DNA of 64,000 nucleotides from Yersinia frederiksenii ATCC 33641 (GTDB lineage Bacteria; Pseudomonadota; Gammaproteobacteria; Enterobacterales; Enterobacteriaceae), in assembly GCF_000754805.1 (NCBI RefSeq), contig NZ_KN150731.1, positions 558,001 to 622,000 of the forward strand, in the 5' to 3' direction. Positions 59,778 to 64,000 of this stretch are shown here, piece by piece (positions within the stretch are counted from its first letter, which is position 1; every line of letters starts with the position of its first letter). Both the position numbers and the translations under genes were made by a program. The notes beneath the pieces are model-generated. The model had not been told where the DNA came from. It did not search any database and saw nothing but the letters and a program-made list of their open reading frames with translations.

Positions 59778-59867
59778 GGTGAGGTGTCTGAGTGGCTGAA
59801 GGAGCACGCCTGGAAAGTGTGTATACGCGTAAGTGTATCGAGGGTTCGAACCCCTCTCTCACCGCCA
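59778..59867 (+). tRNA. serX: tRNA-Ser (anticodon GGA), copy 2
   Basis: A 90-nt near-identical copy of the tRNA at 58377. Two bases differ: the variable arm reads GTGTAT instead of GCGTAT, and the acceptor 3' strand TCTCACC instead of CCTCACC. Both changes turn a G-C pair into G-U, so folding is preserved. CCA encoded. It has its own promoter and terminator. Confidence 0.95.
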
Positions 59868-59878
59868 TATTCGAGCGA

Positions 59879-59908
59879 AAGGCTCTGACGAAAGTCAGAG
59901 CCTTTTTC
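59879..59908 (+). terminator. terminator after the second tRNA-Ser
   Basis: AGGCTCTGAC and GTCAGAGCCT form a 10-bp stem with a GAAA tetraloop, followed by TTTTCTTT. Confidence 0.85.
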
Positions 59909-59936
59909 TTTACTTCCCAACCTAATATCCGCGCAA

Positions 59937-61073
59937 TCATGACGGACGTCGGCGCTTCTCTTTCGCAATACGATCCCCCAGTGGGGAAAATGGCATTAAG
60001 CGGCTATAAACCACTTGATTGCGGCCTTGATTCTTCGCTTGATACAGTGCCTCGTCGGTCATTTTCAATGCTTTTAACATCGACATTCCAGGCAAATACA
60101 GAGACGCGCCAATGGAAATGGTCACCTTAATCTTTCGCCCATCAGGCACTTCTACCGTTAAATCCTCAACGCGCTGCCGAATACGCTCAGCAACCACTTT
60201 AATTGCCTGCGGCTCATGGCGATGAGTGATAATAATAAACTCCTCACCGCCATAGCGACCAACAAAATCCTCATCCCTAACCGTTGTCATTAATAACTTG
60301 CCAACCGCTGTCAGCAATACATCACCGCCGTTATGTCCATAGGTATCATTCACTGATTTAAAATGGTCAAGATCTAAAATCATCAAGCCACACGCCTGAC
60401 GACGGTTGTGAATGGCTTTCAACCGATAATCAACACTAGCTCGGTTATTCAATTGAGTTAATTTGTCGATATTGACCCGGCTCTTCATCGAAAAATAGGC
60501 GTAGATATGCCGCTCTTTAAAATTCAATGCATGATAACAAATAGACAAACAGAGCACTGAAATCAGTTGATATACCATGACCTGAGCCCAGGTAAGTGAT
60601 TGTGGCACTAATAAATAAGCGGCGATCATTCTGTAAATCGCAATTAAAATAATCGTCATGTAAAAGATACGACTATTTTTACTTTCCCATACCTTGGAGA
60701 ATAAAAGAGGAATAAAAGCTATTGTTATTAGAATGTTATCTAAGGTAACCCAACCGGTAAAGGCAAAATTCATTGCCAGTGCCGTCAAGCCACTGAGCCA
60801 GCCACCATAAAATGTGACCAAAATAATCGGGATCAACTCGAAACTGTAAAAGAATGAACCGGAAATAATCCATTGGTCTTGATTAAGATAGAGTGAAACA
60901 AACCCTGCAACAAGGCCAAACACAATGCGTTTCCAAATGTCACCATCGTAAGAAAAAGCACTATTTTTACTTAAGGCAAAGTAACTAATAGAGAGTGTTG
61001 CATAGATTACACAAGCATCTCGATATAGCGTTGACAGAGAGTCTAATTCACTCATGGCGTCGCTGCAGTCCAT
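59937..61073 (-). CDS. membrane-bound diguanylate cyclase (GGDEF)
   Basis: Predicted inner-membrane enzyme making cyclic di-GMP from two GTP. It is 378 residues. The first 190 or so form five to six hydrophobic helices resembling the LytS-type 5TM sensor region. The GGDEF domain (about 205-360) shows DKLTQLNNRASVD, LMILDLDHFKSVNDTYGHNGGD, and the catalytic RYGGEEF. RDED five residues before GGEEF is an intact inhibitory I-site, so product feedback is expected. No EAL domain. Start uncertain: ATG at 61073 or 61055, neither with a clear ribosome site. It ends 70 bp from the second tRNA-Ser, convergent to it. Not HmsT by its membrane part. Confidence 0.9.
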   Translation of the reverse strand: MDCSDAMSELDSLSTLYRDACVIYATLSISYFALSKNSAFSYDGDIWKRIVFGLVAGFVSLYLNQDQWIISGSFFYSFELIPIILVTFYGGWLSGLTALAMNFAFTGWVTLDNILITIAFIPLLFSKVWESKNSRIFYMTIILIAIYRMIAAYLLVPQSLTWAQVMVYQLISVLCLSICYHALNFKERHIYAYFSMKSRVNIDKLTQLNNRASVDYRLKAIHNRRQACGLMILDLDHFKSVNDTYGHNGGDVLLTAVGKLLMTTVRDEDFVGRYGGEEFIIITHRHEPQAIKVVAERIRQRVEDLTVEVPDGRKIKVTISIGASLYLPGMSMLKALKMTDEALYQAKNQGRNQVVYSRLMPFSPLGDRIAKEKRRRPS

Positions 61074-61615
61074 TGAATTTTAAGTGTTGATTTTGAAAGA
61101 TATTGATGTTGCCAACTGACCACTGACATGAGTTCGCTTTTTAATTTGAAGTCATCCATTAGAATCCCTAAATATTTAATGTGGAAATAGCTCTAGTTCT
61201 AATCTAAATTTTAGCTGCGAGATAGCCTTTATTCCCAAATAATTTCATTATGCAACTTACTTCTATCTTTAGGTAACAAGATATCTCCTAATCACTCAAT
61301 TCTCATCTGGCAGCGCCTGGTTTAACAGTACTTAATGCTTATTATTCAGTTTCTGTCATTTGAGGCGGATAAACAGTGCTATAGGGGATAATAGCTACTT
61401 TTGATTTAGTCATAGCGGAAATTCTCTTGCCAGCGGTGAATATGTTCATTTAAACCCGGTTATAAAACCGGCAGTTATCTAAATTTCTGTCAGAGATTGA
61501 TATACATCTAGATCTGATCCTGAGAATTGGCGTATCGTTGCTATTAGCTACTCGAGACGGACCCATATTGGCCCGCCATTTATTTTGTCTTTTCTTTATT
61601 TGGTTTGCACCTTAG
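61074..61615. other. intergenic region between the diguanylate cyclase and dauA
   Basis: A 542-bp AT-rich gap between divergent genes. CCGGT-TATAAA-ACCGG (61456-61471) is a small inverted repeat of unknown role. I see no ORF, RNA gene or recognised operator. Confidence 0.5.
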
Positions 61616-63325
61616 ATGAAAACGCACGGAATTAACGGCATTAGGCCGTTCAGCGCGCTTATTGACGCTTGCTGGCGAGAAAAATATACATTTCAAAGAC
61701 TTATCAAAGATATAATTGCCGGTGTTACCGTCGGTATTATTGCCATCCCCTTGGCTATGGCACTGGCGATTGCCAGTGGTGTCCCCCCACAATACGGTTT
61801 ATATACCTCGGCTATCGCCGGGATTGTTATTGCTGTCAGTGGGGGGTCGCGATATAGCGTATCGGGCCCGACTGCCGCCTTCGTGGTTATTCTTTATCCC
61901 GTTTCACAGCAATTTGGTTTGGCCGGTTTATTATTGGCCACATTAATATCAGGGATATTTTTATTATGCATGGGATTAGGGCGACTCGGCCGCTTAATCG
62001 AATATATTCCATTGTCTGTGACTCTGGGTTTTACCTCAGGAATTGGTATCACCATTGCGACCATGCAAGTGAAGGACTTCTTTGGTCTACACATGGAGGA
62101 AGTGCCTGAAAACTATGTTGGCAAAGTTACAGCACTCGCACAATCACTGCCAACCATCAACGTCAGTGATACGTTAATTGCCACAGTCACATTGATGGTA
62201 TTGATTTTGTGGCCACGATTAAAATTAAAGTTACCGGGTCACTTACCCGCTCTGGTCGCGGGTACTGCCGTTATGGGTCTGTTATCACTGTTTGATCATC
62301 AGGTTGCCACTATCGGTTCACGTTTTGGCTATTTGCTGGCTGATGGCACCCAAGGCCACGGCATCCCCCCTATTTTGCCGCAGTTTGTCCTACCCTGGCA
62401 CCTTCCTGCCGCCAATGGGCAAGAATTTGTCCTGAACTGGGCCACCTTATCTGCACTACTCCCGGCGGCCTTTTCGATGGCCATGTTAGGGGCGATTGAG
62501 TCATTGTTATGTGCAGTGGTACTTGATGGCATGACAGGGCAAAAACATCATTCAAATAGTGAATTGGTGGGACAAGGATTGGGCAACATGGTCGCACCGT
62601 TCTTTGGCGGCATCACCGCCACCGCGGCCATTGCACGCTCAGCGGCCAACGTCCGCGCGGGGGCAACGTCACCAGTTTCCGCTATTGTCCATGCCCTGCT
62701 GGTGTTGCTGGCTTTACTGGTTCTGGCGCCGATGCTGTCTTATCTGCCATTAGCAGCCATGGCTTCTTTGCTGTTAATTGTGGCCTGGAACATGAGTGAG
62801 GCGCACAAAGTTGTCGACTTACTGCGGCGTGGCCCCAAAGATGACATCATCGTGATGCTGCTGTGCATGAGTCTGACGGTATTATTCGACATGGTGATTG
62901 CCATTACTGTGGGTATTGTGTTGGCCTCATTGCTCTTTATGCGCCGCATCGCTCGTATGACGCGCCTAAGTGAAATACCGGCAGAGTTGAATGAGCACAC
63001 CTTGATCTTGCGGGTTAATGGGCCACTATTTTTCGCCGCCGCGGAGCGCATATTTAGCGAGTTATTGAGCCGTAGTGAACATTACGAAACGATTATTCTG
63101 CAATGGGATGCCGTACCGGTTCTGGATGCCGGTGGTCTAAATGCGTTCCTGCGCTTCACTGAGGCCCTGAATGAAAATCAGCAACTCATCATCACAGATA
63201 TACCTTTCCAGCCGCTAAAGACGCTGGCAAGAGCTAGAGTACAGCCGATTGAAGGTAAGTTGAGTTTCTATGGCTCACTGCCAGAAGCCTTGGACGTATT
63301 ACGCGCGAAGGCTGAGTCCGTTTAA
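61616..63325 (+). CDS. dauA: SulP-family C4-dicarboxylate transporter DauA
   Basis: Inner-membrane transporter of the SLC26/SulP family; E. coli DauA (YchM) takes up succinate and other C4-dicarboxylic acids aerobically at acid pH. It is 569 residues. The transport core of about 12-14 helices (residues 30-430) has [26 protein letters not shown] ([13 protein letters not shown] near residues 59-71) and the SulP signature [15 protein letters not shown] cytoplasmic STAS domain covers about 440-560 ([36 protein letters not shown]). ATG at 61616 lacks a strong ribosome site. Convergent with kdsA. Exact substrate inferred from homology. Confidence 0.93.
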   Translation: MKTHGINGIRPFSALIDACWREKYTFQRLIKDIIAGVTVGIIAIPLAMALAIASGVPPQYGLYTSAIAGIVIAVSGGSRYSVSGPTAAFVVILYPVSQQFGLAGLLLATLISGIFLLCMGLGRLGRLIEYIPLSVTLGFTSGIGITIATMQVKDFFGLHMEEVPENYVGKVTALAQSLPTINVSDTLIATVTLMVLILWPRLKLKLPGHLPALVAGTAVMGLLSLFDHQVATIGSRFGYLLADGTQGHGIPPILPQFVLPWHLPAANGQEFVLNWATLSALLPAAFSMAMLGAIESLLCAVVLDGMTGQKHHSNSELVGQGLGNMVAPFFGGITATAAIARSAANVRAGATSPVSAIVHALLVLLALLVLAPMLSYLPLAAMASLLLIVAWNMSEAHKVVDLLRRGPKDDIIVMLLCMSLTVLFDMVIAITVGIVLASLLFMRRIARMTRLSEIPAELNEHTLILRVNGPLFFAAAERIFSELLSRSEHYETIILQWDAVPVLDAGGLNAFLRFTEALNENQQLIITDIPFQPLKTLARARVQPIEGKLSFYGSLPEALDVLRAKAESV

Positions 63326-63345
63326 CGCCATTGTTATGGTGATCA

Positions 63346-63375
63346 AAAAAGGCAGTGTAGATAGCTACACTGCCT
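63346..63375. terminator. bidirectional terminator between dauA and kdsA
   Basis: AAAGGCAGTGTAG and CTACACTGCCTTT form a perfect 13-bp stem around ATAG, flanked by A and T tracts. Confidence 0.85.
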
Positions 63376-63414
63376 TTATTTATTCACCCAGGCATAATCG
63401 CCGAGGATATAAGG

Positions 63415-64000
<586 letters not shown>

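Overview
The window reads as chromosomal DNA of an enterobacterium of the Yersiniaceae, most likely a Yersinia of the enterocolitica/pseudotuberculosis type. Almost every protein is very close to its Escherichia coli counterpart (FadR, DsbB, MinCDE, FadD, RuvAB, DtpB, CmoAB). The gene order joins blocks that lie apart on the E. coli map. Several intergenic gaps carry ERIC-type repeats of the form common in Yersinia. I see no phage, transposon, CRISPR array or plasmid functions. Both ends cut through a gene: dadA at base 1 and kdsA at base 64000.

Layout. 1-6.7 kb: dadA, ycgB (SpoVR family), fadR, nhaB, dsbB. 6.7-12.3 kb: the least ordinary part, with a stand-alone LpxA paralogue behind a possible leader or small RNA, a small exported protein, ycgN, ycgM, an MltB-type lytic transglycosylase lipoprotein, ycgL, and a small exported protein behind a near-consensus Fur box. 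12.3-22.3 kb: minCDE, rnd, fadD, yeaY, tsaB, yoaA, yoaB, mdtIJ. 22.3-33.7 kb: two ERIC elements, then eda, zwf, hexR, pykA, lpxM, mepM, znuA and the divergent znuCB. 33.9-45.7 kb: dtpB, ruvB, ruvA, ruvC, yebC, nudB, aspS, a broken FmdB-type zinc-ribbon gene, yecD, yecE, yecN, cmoA, cmoB. 45.8-58.2 kb: cutC, yecM, argS, murJ, yceM, yceH, rimJ, mdtH, yceB, ycdY, ycdX, ghrA. 58.3-64 kb: two near-identical tRNA-Ser(GGA) genes flanking a degenerate glycerophosphodiesterase-like gene, a membrane diguanylate cyclase, dauA, and kdsA.

The genes form coherent groups. Fatty acid control and activation: fadR and fadD, with a candidate FadR operator before fadD. Central carbon control: zwf, eda, hexR and pykA, with candidate HexR boxes before zwf and pykA. 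Zinc uptake: znuA/znuCB around a candidate Zur box, with mepM co-directional behind znuA. Recombination: ruvAB behind a LexA box. Envelope: lpxM, murJ, kdsA, mepM and the LpxA paralogue. tRNA modification and charging: tsaB, cmoAB, aspS, argS.

The points most worth a second look are: an excellent LexA box between minE and rnd with no gene obviously under it; the LpxA paralogue, which keeps its catalytic histidines but has lost UDP-GlcNAc-binding residues and the acyl-chain ruler glycine; its terminator-bearing leader region; the Fur-box exported protein; the GDPD-like protein lacking catalytic and metal-binding residues between the duplicate tRNAs; the 17-nt insertion that breaks the zinc-ribbon gene; and a short ORF with a very strong ribosome binding site before pykA. 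All calls come from reading the sequence; no database search was run.
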